Assembly (NCBI RefSeq): GCF_001936475.1
Contig: NZ_MSPQ01000004.1
Span: forward strand, 62,001-126,000
DNA length: 64,000 nucleotides
Reading direction: 5' to 3'
DNA from: Algoriphagus marinus
GTDB lineage: Bacteria; Bacteroidota; Bacteroidia; Cytophagales; Cyclobacteriaceae
This document shows, in pieces, positions 1-7,793 of this stretch. The position numbers were made by a program, and so were the translations under genes. The notes under the pieces are model-generated. The model made no database searches. It was given only the letters and a program-made list of their open reading frames with translations, and was not told the DNA's origin. Within the stretch, counting starts at the first letter, position 1. Every line of letters begins with the position of its first letter.

Positions 1-615
1 TTTCGATCTCATGGCTCCGCCACGCCGGTTTCGCCCTATGTTTCTGACCGCTCTGTTCAGGTGAAAAAGCTGGAACAGGTTGCGGAGAAAACCAAGATTG
101 CAGAAAAGGCCTTGGACTTTTTGGAGGAAAAAGAAGCCGTCTTAATTGGCTCGGGAACAACTGTAGTGGCTTTTGCGCAAGCGATCCCCAAAAACAAACC
201 ATTGACAGTTCTCACCGCAGCCATGAATGTGACCCTAGCGCTAATCGATAACCCTGAAGTGGAGCTGGTACAACTGGGTGGAGTAGTGCGAAAAAGTAGT
301 AGCTCTGCAGTTGGGCATTATGCGGAAGAGATGCTGAAAAACTTTGCCTGCAGTAAGCTTTTTCTAAGCGTGGATGGGATCAGTCTAGAGCATGGCTTGA
401 CTACTTCCAATATGATGGAAGCCCACTTGAATGCTCAGATGATTCGCTCGGTACAAAAGACAATTGTACTGGCAGATAGCCGGAAATTTGGCAGAAAGGG
501 CTTCGGTAAAATCTGCGAACTCGAGGATATCGATATTATCATCACGGACTCAGGAATTCCTGAAATCTATCGTCAAAAATTGGAGGAAAAGGGCATAGAG
601 GTGGTGGTGGTTTAA
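1..615 (+). CDS. DeoR/GlpR-family transcriptional regulator, C-terminal sensor domain (5' partial)
   Basis: The frame is open through the left edge, so the N-terminal helix-turn-helix lies outside the window. A GTG at 61 is probably an internal codon, because the residues before it resemble the linker that follows the DeoR winged helix. The visible part matches the DeoRC sugar-phosphate sensor fold: a GSGTT phosphate-binding turn near 148-165, an LGGVVR segment, a DGI..GLTTSN segment and VLADSRKFGRKGF near 470-510. The family represses carbohydrate catabolic operons until a phosphorylated sugar binds. The ligand cannot be read from this fragment. The gene converges on the phosphatase gene with a 4-nt overlap. 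Confidence 0.85.
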   Translation, partial: FRSHGSATPVSPYVSDRSVQVKKLEQVAEKTKIAEKALDFLEEKEAVLIGSGTTVVAFAQAIPKNKPLTVLTAAMNVTLALIDNPEVELVQLGGVVRKSSSSAVGHYAEEMLKNFACSKLFLSVDGISLEHGLTTSNMMEAHLNAQMIRSVQKTIVLADSRKFGRKGFGKICELEDIDIIITDSGIPEIYRQKLEEKGIEVVVV

Positions 616-1112
616 AAATCCTTATAAGTTTTCTGCTCCACCTGCGCTCCTGATTTATCCAGTGTCACCACATAAATAAATTGATATTCGTCGTCAGTAA
701 GATTCGGAAACTTTTTACCTGATCCAATGAAAAAATTAGCTAATTCCGGAACTGTATTGCTATGGCCTACCACCAAAATATTCCCTTCCAAACCTTTCAA
801 TTTTTCCGCAAAAGCTTCCTGGTCTCTTGGATCATAAACCTGAATCTCCACACCGGCTTGATCAGCGCTTGGCCAAGCAGTGTATTTGGTTCGCTTGTAA
901 TCTGTGGAGAACACATGCTTGATTTCCTTATCCGCCAGAATTTGGGCGAGCTTTGTTGCTCGGATAATACCTACTTGAGCCAGTTCCGGATCAGGATCTT
1001 CCACCAGCATCTTTTCGGCGTGACGCACGATGTAGATGGTTTTGGGTTCTGGGCTGCTTCCACAGCTTACGAGAAAAAGACCTCCCAAGAGGATCAGAAG
1101 TAATTTTTTCAT
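612..1112 (-). CDS. SixA-like histidine phosphatase superfamily lipoprotein
   Basis: The 166-residue product starts with a lipoprotein signal (MKKLLLILLGGLFLVSC), so it is expected to be lipid-anchored outside the cytoplasm. The phosphohistidine motif RHAEK lies near residues 30-34 and the second catalytic histidine in VVGHSNT near residue 116, as in phosphoglycerate-mutase-like or SixA phosphatases. The substrate is unknown. The start codon directly abuts copy A of the dispersed leader repeat (1113-1218), so translation probably begins inside sequence supplied by that repeat. It overlaps the end of the convergent DeoR gene by 4 nt. Confidence 0.85.
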   Translation of the reverse strand: MKKLLLILLGGLFLVSCGSSPEPKTIYIVRHAEKMLVEDPDPELAQVGIIRATKLAQILADKEIKHVFSTDYKRTKYTAWPSADQAGVEIQVYDPRDQEAFAEKLKGLEGNILVVGHSNTVPELANFFIGSGKKFPNLTDDEYQFIYVVTLDKSGAQVEQKTYKDF

Positions 1113-1218
1113 GTGTTTATAATTTGATTATTAATGGCCACATGGAATCTTCGCAATACTTTCCCGATAATTATCGGGACATCCCAGTGTGTGTCGCTTG
1201 CGTCATGCTCGATTTCAT
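1113..1218 (-). repeat. Leader repeat, copy A (upstream of the histidine phosphatase)
   Basis: Read on the minus strand, the element opens with ATGAAATCGAGCATGAC, has a variable middle, then TGCGAAGATTCCAT, and ends with the A-rich segment CAAATTATAAACAC directly before the ATG. The same blocks, order and position occur in four other copies. An 18-bp palindrome (1162-1179) is inserted between the two conserved blocks. Without it the element is 88 nt. The reading frame from the conserved ATG is stopped inside the palindrome after 15 codons. Confidence 0.85.
1162..1179. repeat. 18-bp palindrome TCCCGATAATTATCGGGA
   Basis: This is a perfect palindrome. It differs only in the central two base pairs from the palindromes at 22904-22921 and 37060-37077. 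It lies inside leader-repeat copy A, between the variable segment and the second conserved block, so it looks like an insertion into the older repeat. Confidence 0.85.
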
Positions 1219-1285
1219 CTCTTATACCATTTATTGGAGGTTAAGCTTTTTAGCTTTCATCCTTTAGCTTTCTCAATTTTAAAAT

Positions 1286-2020
1286 TTATCCCGAAAACGT
1301 GTTATCCAAATGCTGATCCTTGGCTTTGATGCTTTCAAAATGAAGAAACTGCTCCCAGAATTCTTCCTCTGGAACTGCAGCCCGTAGGTACAATTTTTCT
1401 TTTTTGATTGGATGTTCGAAAATCAACTGGAAGGCATGCAGGTTAATGCTGGCATCAGGATTTGCTTTCGCAAAGCCATACTTCAAATCGCCACGAATCG
1501 GGCAGCCCATTGATGCTAATTGCACTCGAATCTGATGTGGACGGCCAGATATCGGACGAACTTCCAACAGCCAGTGATCATTCATAAATCCAAGTGTCTT
1601 GTAATTCAACTCTGCTTTTTGAGAGCCTGGAACTTCTCGATCATGTGCAGTGACTACATTTTTCTGCTCGTCTTTGACAAGCCAATGGGTTAGTTTTCCC
1701 ATTTCTTCTTTGGGCTTTCGCTTTACGATGGCCCAATACACTTTGTGAATCTCCCGCTTTCGGAAAATCTCCATCATGCGCTCCAAGCCTTTGGAAGTAC
1801 GGGCAAAAGCCACTAAACCGCTGACCGGACGATCCAAGCGATGAATCGGATGCAAGAATACTGCACCGGGTTTATCGTATTTTTTTGCAATGTATTCCTT
1901 GAGGTAATCGATCAGTGTTTTATCACCAGTCTTATCTCCCTGCACGAGTATTCCCGCGGCTTTATTTACTATTATGAGGTGATTGTCTTCGTAGACAACC
2001 GTAAATGGCTTCTTTTTCAT
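1286..2020 (-). CDS. RluA-family 23S rRNA/tRNA pseudouridine synthase
   Basis: This 244-residue protein has the RluA-family catalytic motif HRLDRPVSGL (about residues 60-69), whose aspartate attacks the target uridine. It also has the C-terminal GRPHQIRVQLA..GCPI segment. There is no N-terminal S4 domain, so it resembles the short TruC/RluA subgroup rather than RluC or RluD. It isomerises uridine to pseudouridine in structured RNA, but which site is not visible. Its start codon abuts leader-repeat copy E (2021-2131). It is transcribed toward the phosphatase gene, with copy A in the gap. Confidence 0.9.
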   Translation of the reverse strand: MKKKPFTVVYEDNHLIIVNKAAGILVQGDKTGDKTLIDYLKEYIAKKYDKPGAVFLHPIHRLDRPVSGLVAFARTSKGLERMMEIFRKREIHKVYWAIVKRKPKEEMGKLTHWLVKDEQKNVVTAHDREVPGSQKAELNYKTLGFMNDHWLLEVRPISGRPHQIRVQLASMGCPIRGDLKYGFAKANPDASINLHAFQLIFEHPIKKEKLYLRAAVPEEEFWEQFLHFESIKAKDQHLDNTFSG

Positions 2021-2131
2021 CTGTTTATTTTTTCTTTCTCAAAGATGAGATGGAATCTTACACGGTAAAGACTACCGACTTGCGTGAAGTTTTTCCATTT
2101 GGATGCCTACCTCAGGCAGGCTCGATTTTAT
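2021..2131 (-). repeat. Leader repeat, copy E (upstream of the RluA-type synthase; most diverged)
   Basis: On the minus strand it begins ATAAAATCGAGC. A 17-nt quasi-palindrome (2105-2121, GCCTACCTCAGGCAGGC on the plus strand) follows the first block immediately. Then come a variable middle, AAGATTCCATCTC, CTTTGAGAAA and AAAAATAAACAG directly before the ATG. The 3' half aligns closely with copy C upstream of aroQ. Excluding the palindrome it is about 94 nt. Confidence 0.65.
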
Positions 2132-2237
2132 ATGCTGCAAAGGTAGGGAATTTGTGGGGGAGTAGTAGGTAATCACTCCTCGTTGACGAAGAATATTGAA
2201 GACTTTTAGTATACTAGTATTTTAAAACTAAGGTTTA

Positions 2238-3428
2238 ATGAAAATACATCGTATAATCCCTGTCCTGCTTTTTATTTTTTCCTGCTCTCCCTCAGAAAAA
2301 GATAGTCAACAAATTACCGACAATTTGAAAAACATCTCCCTGATCGCAGAAGATTCGACGGTTGTCAGGGATATTCTTGCATCCACCTTTATCTTTCAGG
2401 ATGGAGATCAGGAGCATCTGATTTTCCGTGATGCTTCGGCGTCTACTATTTATGTTTTTGAGCGGGAGACTGGTGACTTGGTATATAAGTGGACTAAAAT
2501 GGGTGATGTTCTCGGGGCTTTTTCCTTGGCTGTGAAAAATTTGAAAGTTTCGGAGTCCGGTGAAATTGTCCTAATCGATATAGGTGAGGGCTTACGGGTT
2601 TTTGCAAAGGATGGGGAGTTGATCAGTCGTGCCAGTCCAGTTGCTAATCAATGGAGTTTAGGTGGAGCTTTCAATCTCTTTAGGCAAACAGCTTTGGTGT
2701 CGATAAACGGACAGGAAAATGTTCTTTATTCTTTGGATATCTTAGAATCCGAGATATTAGAATACGGACCGCAATATCTTCAAAACAGAAAAAACCTAGC
2801 GCTGACAAACTTGGAAACAGGCGAACATCGATTGATTTTGCCTTTTCCCGAAGGCTCAAAATTCTTAAGTGGCAAAGTTTATCCATTTGAGGATTTCAGG
2901 CCTCTTTTTGTTTTAGATGAATCCGTAAATAAGTTATTTGTGATTTTTCAAAATGAACCTATCCTTTACATCTATTCTTGGAATGATGGAAATCCAGAAT
3001 TAGAGTCAAGCAAACAGATTAATTTGCCGGGATTTGAAGAAAATGAGGGCTGGGAACCCGGAGCTATTCAAATGGCTCAAATTACCGATCAGGTCAATGA
3101 ACCTTTTCCAGCAAGAATTCAGGGATTTGAAGCTGTTGAAAATGGTTTCTTGCTCAGTTATAGTACTAAACCCACTGACTTAGATAACTATAATCGCTAC
3201 AAAAGCAAGGACCGAACAAAGGAAGGCTTAAATCAAATCTTCAAAGAAACCCGACGGAAAACGGTTTTTATGGACTTCGAAGGTCAGATATTCCCAGTAG
3301 ATTTTCCCGAAATGCATTATGAGAGCTTCCAAATCATCGATGGTAAAATCCATTGGATGAAAAAGCCTAATCCCGGGGAAGAGGCTGAAGAGTTTACTGT
3401 CTATTGGGGAGAGCTATTGATAGATTGA
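2238..3428 (+). CDS. DUF4221-like six-bladed propeller lipoprotein
   Basis: The 396-residue product has a short lipoprotein signal ending in FIFSC at residues 13-17 (MKIHRIIPVLLFIFSC), so it should be lipid-anchored. The rest shows propeller-like repeats of short strands (for example YVFERETGDLVYKW) and matches, by general resemblance, the Bacteroidota DUF4221 lipoprotein family. No catalytic motif is evident and the function is unknown. The upstream gap (2132-2237) is A/T-rich. It converges on the ypdA-like gene, with stops 1 nt apart and no terminator hairpin between them. Confidence 0.65.
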   Translation: MKIHRIIPVLLFIFSCSPSEKDSQQITDNLKNISLIAEDSTVVRDILASTFIFQDGDQEHLIFRDASASTIYVFERETGDLVYKWTKMGDVLGAFSLAVKNLKVSESGEIVLIDIGEGLRVFAKDGELISRASPVANQWSLGGAFNLFRQTALVSINGQENVLYSLDILESEILEYGPQYLQNRKNLALTNLETGEHRLILPFPEGSKFLSGKVYPFEDFRPLFVLDESVNKLFVIFQNEPILYIYSWNDGNPELESSKQINLPGFEENEGWEPGAIQMAQITDQVNEPFPARIQGFEAVENGFLLSYSTKPTDLDNYNRYKSKDRTKEGLNQIFKETRRKTVFMDFEGQIFPVDFPEMHYESFQIIDGKIHWMKKPNPGEEAEEFTVYWGELLID

Positions 3429-3429
3429 T

Positions 3430-4398
3430 TCAATCTAACTTTTCCACAATATCCCTCACAATCGACTCCGCATGCACAATGCTGTTTTCGATGAAGAACT
3501 CCCGCGTGTTTAATCCTCCGCAAACCACGCCTGCGAGGTAAACTCCCGGTACATTGGATTCCTGATTGTATTGATCGTAGCAAGGTTGCCGCTTTTCGTC
3601 TTCGCTCATTTCCACTCCCAGTTGCTCGAGCAAGGCAAAATTGGGTTTGTAGCCTGTCATCGCTAGCACAAAGTCATTTTCAATAGTCACTTCTCCTTCA
3701 AGAGTAGAAATAACCACTTCATTTGGTCGGATTTCTTTGACCCTTGATTTGGTGTAGGCCTTGATTGAGCCTTCTTTGATGCGGTTCATGATATCGGGGC
3801 GAACCCAATATTTGACATTCTGATCGACTTCATCTTCGAGCAAGACCATGCTCACTTCGGCACCTTTGCGCCATGTTTCCAATGCAGCATCTACGGCCGA
3901 GTTTGCTCCTCCGACGACCAACACTTTTTGTCCGATAAATGGCCAAGGCTCCTTATAATAATGCATGACTTTTGGCAGATTTTCTCCTGGCACATTCATC
4001 AAGTTTGGCAGATCATAAAAGCCAGTTGCCATTACAATTTTCTTCGTGGAATAAGTGGATTTGGAGGTTTTGATTTGGAAAAAATCTCCTGCCTTCGAAA
4101 GCGTTTCCACACCTTCGTATAGCTTGACATTCAGATCAAAATGGAAAAAGATTCTTCGGTAATATTCAAGTGCTTCCGTCCGCGTGGGTTTATTTCCCAC
4201 GGACATGAACGGAATTCCCGCCATTTCCAATCGATCGGAAGTGGAGAAAAAAGTCATATTAATTGGGTAATTGAAGATGGAATTGGTCAAAGCTCCCTTT
4301 TCCAAAATCAAATAATTCAAGCCTGCTTTTTTAGCTTCCACTCCGCAGGCGAGGCCAATTGGGCCACCTCCAATGATAATGAGGTCAAAATGCTCCAT
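3430..4398 (-). CDS. ypdA: YpdA-type putative bacillithiol disulfide reductase (flavoprotein)
   Basis: This 322-residue flavoprotein has an N-terminal FAD-binding GGGPIGLACG at residues 10-19 and a second Rossmann motif, VVGGANSAVDAALE, near residues 160-173. It lacks the CxxC pair of thioredoxin reductase. Together with the YPINMTFFSTSDRLEMAGIPF region, this fits the YpdA/Bdr family, which reduces bacillithiol disulfide with NADPH. bshC at the right edge of the window supports a bacillithiol-using host. It follows the NRDE gene by 4 nt on the same strand and probably shares its transcript. Confidence 0.88.
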   Translation of the reverse strand: MEHFDLIIIGGGPIGLACGVEAKKAGLNYLILEKGALTNSIFNYPINMTFFSTSDRLEMAGIPFMSVGNKPTRTEALEYYRRIFFHFDLNVKLYEGVETLSKAGDFFQIKTSKSTYSTKKIVMATGFYDLPNLMNVPGENLPKVMHYYKEPWPFIGQKVLVVGGANSAVDAALETWRKGAEVSMVLLEDEVDQNVKYWVRPDIMNRIKEGSIKAYTKSRVKEIRPNEVVISTLEGEVTIENDFVLAMTGYKPNFALLEQLGVEMSEDEKRQPCYDQYNQESNVPGVYLAGVVCGGLNTREFFIENSIVHAESIVRDIVEKLD

Positions 4399-4402
4399 GT
4401 TT

Positions 4403-5167
4403 TTATGTATTATTTAGGGGGAATGAAACCGAAGTGTCCTGATATTCCCTGTAGTTAAATTGAAATTGTCTTTCCTTCATTCGGACTAAGCCTGAGGCTT
4501 CTTGAACGACTGCGAGAGCCGAAACAGTTCCGTAGCTTTCCCCGATTCGTACCAATTGAGCCGAAAGGCCTATTTCCATATCAATAGGAACTCCAGTTTT
4601 AGGTAAATTTTCGAAGTCATAAGTTTGGGTTGATTTCAAACTACTCAGAAGGCTGTTTTCGTCCGGTTCGCCTTTCATGATATCCTTCAGTTGGTTTATT
4701 GCCAATTCGGTTTTCGGCCAGGATTCATTGAGAAGCCCATTGCTCAGGCCATAAATCCCAGGAGAAAGCTTTTGGATTTTTGGTGAATAATTACTCAAAT
4801 ACCAAAGACTTTGCCCATCTGAAACCAATAGATTGAAACCCTCATATTGTTCTTGGTTTTTCTGGATTTCCTGAAGATAATTCTCAGCTTCCAAATTGGT
4901 TTCCAACCAATCTTGAACGAGTTTTCCACGACTGATTTTAGCTACTTTTCTCGAATTGAAATCCCGGAAATTGGTCAGCAAAGCCCATCTCCCATTCGGA
5001 TGAAAACCCAGCCAGGTACCTCCGCTTCGAAGGTCTTTCCCTCCAAAGAAACCAGATTCCCAGCGATGCAGTCCTTGTGTGGGACGCTCAAAAAACTCAT
5101 CCCGATTTGCAGAGATTACCAATGGAAAATTAGGGTTGACCTGCCAGGAAATTGCTGCTAAACACAT
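4403..5167 (-). CDS. NRDE/TANGO2-family protein
   Basis: The protein is 254 residues and begins MCLAAISW, followed by the family signature SANRDEFFERPT at residues 19-30. This is the NRDE motif that names the TANGO2/NRDE family. The N-terminal Cys2 is placed like the nucleophile of Ntn hydrolases, which is family knowledge and not proof of activity. The biochemical function is unsettled. It is the first gene of a probable two-gene unit with ypdA. A terminator for the next gene upstream on the strand (5186-5207) separates it from the alkene reductase. Confidence 0.88.
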   Translation of the reverse strand: MCLAAISWQVNPNFPLVISANRDEFFERPTQGLHRWESGFFGGKDLRSGGTWLGFHPNGRWALLTNFRDFNSRKVAKISRGKLVQDWLETNLEAENYLQEIQKNQEQYEGFNLLVSDGQSLWYLSNYSPKIQKLSPGIYGLSNGLLNESWPKTELAINQLKDIMKGEPDENSLLSSLKSTQTYDFENLPKTGVPIDMEIGLSAQLVRIGESYGTVSALAVVQEASGLVRMKERQFQFNYREYQDTSVSFPLNNT

Positions 5168-5185
5168 GAGCTAAAGTTAAAAGAA

Positions 5186-5207
5186 AAGGCCGGAAATTTC
5201 CGGCCTT
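5186..5207 (-). terminator. Rho-independent terminator of the alkene reductase gene
   Basis: A perfect 22-bp inverted repeat (AAGGCCGGAAATTTCCGGCC plus TT) lies 12 nt beyond the stop of the minus-strand alkene reductase. On that strand it runs into a T-rich stretch. Confidence 0.85.
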
Positions 5208-5219
5208 AATGCTGCGTTA

Positions 5220-6326
5220 TCAAGCGTTTACTTCTGCCAAACTAGGGTAGTCTGTAAATCCTTTTTCTCCGGGAGTGTAGAAGGTGTCCGGATCAAAAGG
5301 GGCTAATTCTGCACCCATTTCAAATCGTTTTGGAAGGTCAGGATTAGAAATAAATGGTTTGCCATAAGCTACGGCATCAGCCAAACCTTCCAGAATAAAC
5401 TTATTTCCTTTTTCCTGATCAAAACCCGCATTGATCACCAAGGTGCCTTTGTACATCGGTCGGTAATGCTTGGCGATTTCAGTGACCAAATATGGAATGT
5501 CGCTTACATCATTAAACGGCTCTGAGAGATGGAGGTAAGCGAGGTCATACTGATTTAACTTTTCTACGATGTAATCAAATGTAGGAATCGTCTCCTCATC
5601 TGCTTCCATTCCGAAAATTCCATTCAAGGAAGGATTAAGACGCAGTCCGATCCGGTTTTCTGGCATTACCTCTTTGATCGCATCGATCACTTCAAAAAGG
5701 AATTTGGTACGATTCTCAATGCTTCCACCATACTCATCCATTCGGGTATTGCTGGAACGATTGAAAAACTGATGAAAAAGGTATCCATTGGAAGAGTGGA
5801 TTTCCACGCCGTCAAAACCTGCTTCCATTGCATTTTTAGCTGCATTTTTGAAATCAAGAACTGTTTGCTTGATTTCTTCTATGCTCATTTCTTTTGGGGT
5901 TACTGTTTCCTTAAAACCCTTTGGAGTAAATGACTTTGCATGTGGATTGATCGCAGATGGCGCCACGGGTAATTCTCCATTATGAAAATCAGGGTGAGAA
6001 ATTCTTCCTACATGCCAAAGTTGGATGAAAATGTGTCCACCTTCTTCATGAACGGCTTGAGTTACTTTTTTCCAACCTTCAACTTGCTCTTGGGAATAAA
6101 TACCCGGGGTATTGATATAGCCAACTGCCTGCTTAGAAACTTGCGAGCCTTCAGAAATAATCAGTCCTGCAGAGGCACGTTGTGTATAGTATTTTACGTG
6201 AATGTCAAAAGGGACATTACCTTCATTCGCTGCTCGGCTTCTGGTCATCGGAGCCATCCATACGCGATTTGAAAGTTCTAAGACCCCAACCTTGATAGGT
6301 TGTAAAAGTGGTTGTTTGGTACTCAT
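5220..6326 (-). CDS. Alkene reductase (old yellow enzyme / NemA family)
   Basis: This 368-residue FMN-dependent TIM-barrel enzyme reduces activated C=C bonds (enones, maleimides, nitro compounds) with NADPH. Visible family hallmarks are NRVWMAPMTRSRA (about residues 20-32), IQLWHVGRISHPDF (about 100-113), GFDGVEIHSSNGYLFHQFF (about 170-188) and RIGLRLNPS. It is monocistronic, with its own terminator downstream and a 183-bp divergent gap before the SDR gene. The physiological substrate cannot be inferred. Confidence 0.92.
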   Translation of the reverse strand: MSTKQPLLQPIKVGVLELSNRVWMAPMTRSRAANEGNVPFDIHVKYYTQRASAGLIISEGSQVSKQAVGYINTPGIYSQEQVEGWKKVTQAVHEEGGHIFIQLWHVGRISHPDFHNGELPVAPSAINPHAKSFTPKGFKETVTPKEMSIEEIKQTVLDFKNAAKNAMEAGFDGVEIHSSNGYLFHQFFNRSSNTRMDEYGGSIENRTKFLFEVIDAIKEVMPENRIGLRLNPSLNGIFGMEADEETIPTFDYIVEKLNQYDLAYLHLSEPFNDVSDIPYLVTEIAKHYRPMYKGTLVINAGFDQEKGNKFILEGLADAVAYGKPFISNPDLPKRFEMGAELAPFDPDTFYTPGEKGFTDYPSLAEVNA

Positions 6327-6509
6327 AATCTATTTTTGGTTTAGTTTATAAAATTCAATGTCTATACAACTGTTAGATATCTCTGGGAGTTCAGCCATTG
6401 AATAATATTTGGTTTCTTTTTGGGGAATGTGATACAACGTATTGACGCTAAGGTTCAATAATTTTTCCTCCTTTTGGGAATTTGTACAGGTAAATCAATA
6501 CTTTGAATT

Positions 6510-7316
6510 ATGGAAACAAAATTGGTGCTCATCACAGGCGCAGCCAGTGGGATAGGTCTTCATTTGGCTAAGTCACTCAGCGAAAAAGGATATGCTTTGG
6601 TTGTAATTGATTTGAATTTGGAGCAATTGCAAAAGGAGTTTCAAGAAAATGACAGACTCCAGATTTTTTCCGGGGATGTGTCTTTGCCTGGCACCTGGGA
6701 GAAAATCCTGCAATTTATCGATTCCAAAAATGCCAAAGTTTCTCATTTATTTAATTGTGCGGGCGTGATTAAGCCAGGTTTTGTCAAAGATTTTGAGCTA
6801 TCCGATATTGATTTTCATCTTAATGTAAATACCAAAGGAAGTATTCTAGGCTTGAAATTTATCGCAGATCGGATGAAAGAGCAGGGCTTTGGTCATGTGA
6901 TTACCATTTCCTCCTTGGCGGGTTTGGCTCCTGTTTCTGGATTGAGTTTATATGCTGCTTCCAAATTTGCAATCCGGGGATTCTGCCTGTCAGCTGCGGC
7001 AGAGTATAAACAGTTTGGGGTAAAAATTTCTGTAGTTTGCCCAGATCTGGTCGCCACACCTATGCTGGATTTGCAGCTGGAGTATCCGGAAGAAGCCAAA
7101 CTTACCTTTAGCGGTCCTTCAAAAGTATTGCAGCCTGAGGATATCACTAAGGCACTAATCCGGCTAATGGATAAGCCAAAGGAGCTGATTTGCATTCCAG
7201 AATCCCGAGGACTACTGGCGAAAATCGCGGGAATCTGGCCTTGGGCAGGAGAAATTTTTAGAGATAAATTAGAAAAGAAAGGAGCAGAAACCATCAAAAA
7301 GCTCCGAATGGGCTGA
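6510..7316 (+). CDS. SDR-family NAD(P)-dependent oxidoreductase
   Basis: The 268-residue protein is a classical short-chain dehydrogenase. It has the TGAASGIG cofactor turn at residues 8-15, NCAG near residue 87, the catalytic serine in ISSLAG and the YAASK catalytic tyrosine/lysine near residues 150-154. The substrate is unknown. It is divergent from the alkene reductase and could be co-regulated with it, which is inference. The sequence AATACTTTG just upstream resembles a weak -7 element. Confidence 0.9.
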   Translation: METKLVLITGAASGIGLHLAKSLSEKGYALVVIDLNLEQLQKEFQENDRLQIFSGDVSLPGTWEKILQFIDSKNAKVSHLFNCAGVIKPGFVKDFELSDIDFHLNVNTKGSILGLKFIADRMKEQGFGHVITISSLAGLAPVSGLSLYAASKFAIRGFCLSAAAEYKQFGVKISVVCPDLVATPMLDLQLEYPEEAKLTFSGPSKVLQPEDITKALIRLMDKPKELICIPESRGLLAKIAGIWPWAGEIFRDKLEKKGAETIKKLRMG

Positions 7317-7340
7317 TTTTTAAAAATTAACAGTTTTTAA

Positions 7341-7409
7341 TACGATTATTTTCGTACTAACTCTTGACTTACGATAATCTTCGTATAACTTTGTACGAAA
7401 GCTATCGTA
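7341..7409 (+). promoter_or_regulatory. Promoter with three TACGA-N6-TCGTA operator dyads of the BlaI-like repressor
   Basis: Three perfect dyads TACGA-N6-TCGTA lie at 7341-7356, 7370-7385 and 7394-7409. Between them is a Bacteroidota-type promoter: TTG at 7364-7366 and TAACTTTG (TAnnTTTG) at 7386-7393, spaced 19 nt. Dyad 2 fills the spacer and dyad 3 covers the predicted transcription start. This layout fits autorepression by the BlaI-family gene that starts at 7419. BlaI homologues elsewhere bind TACA/TGTA dyads; assigning this variant to the local repressor is inference. Confidence 0.85.
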
Positions 7410-7418
7410 AGAACTACC

Positions 7419-7793
7419 ATGACTAAACCTACCGAATCCGAATTAGAGATCCTCGCCTTGCTTTGGGAGCTAAAAGAAGCAAGTGTAAGACAGATCCACG
7501 AGCGCCTTGCCGAGACCAAGGACACCGGCTATACCACTACTCTTAAAATTATGCAAATCATGCATGCAAAAGGAATGGTCAGTCGTGATGAACAGAATCG
7601 CTCCCATATCTATAGACCCGCTTCCAATCAGCAGGAAACTCAAAATTCACTTTTGAAGAATTTGGTCAATACTGCCTTTGGAGGTTCTGCACAAAATCTG
7701 GTGATGCAAGCTTTGGGTCAGGAGAATCCTTCCAAAGAGGACCTAGATGAAATTAGAGCTTTTTTAGATCAACTTGAACAGAAGAAATCATGA
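7419..7793 (+). CDS. BlaI/MecI/CopY-family transcriptional repressor
   Basis: The 124-residue protein has the BlaI-type winged helix: PTESELEILALLWELKEASVRQIHERL, then TGYTTTLKIMQIMHAKGMV, then a C-terminal dimerisation helix. BlaI-type repressors are cleaved when their partner sensor protease is activated. The stop overlaps the next gene's ATG by 4 nt (ATGA), tying it to the M56 sensor. Three dyads in the promoter suggest autoregulation. The signal is unknown and no beta-lactamase gene is adjacent. Confidence 0.92.
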   Translation: MTKPTESELEILALLWELKEASVRQIHERLAETKDTGYTTTLKIMQIMHAKGMVSRDEQNRSHIYRPASNQQETQNSLLKNLVNTAFGGSAQNLVMQALGQENPSKEDLDEIRAFLDQLEQKKS

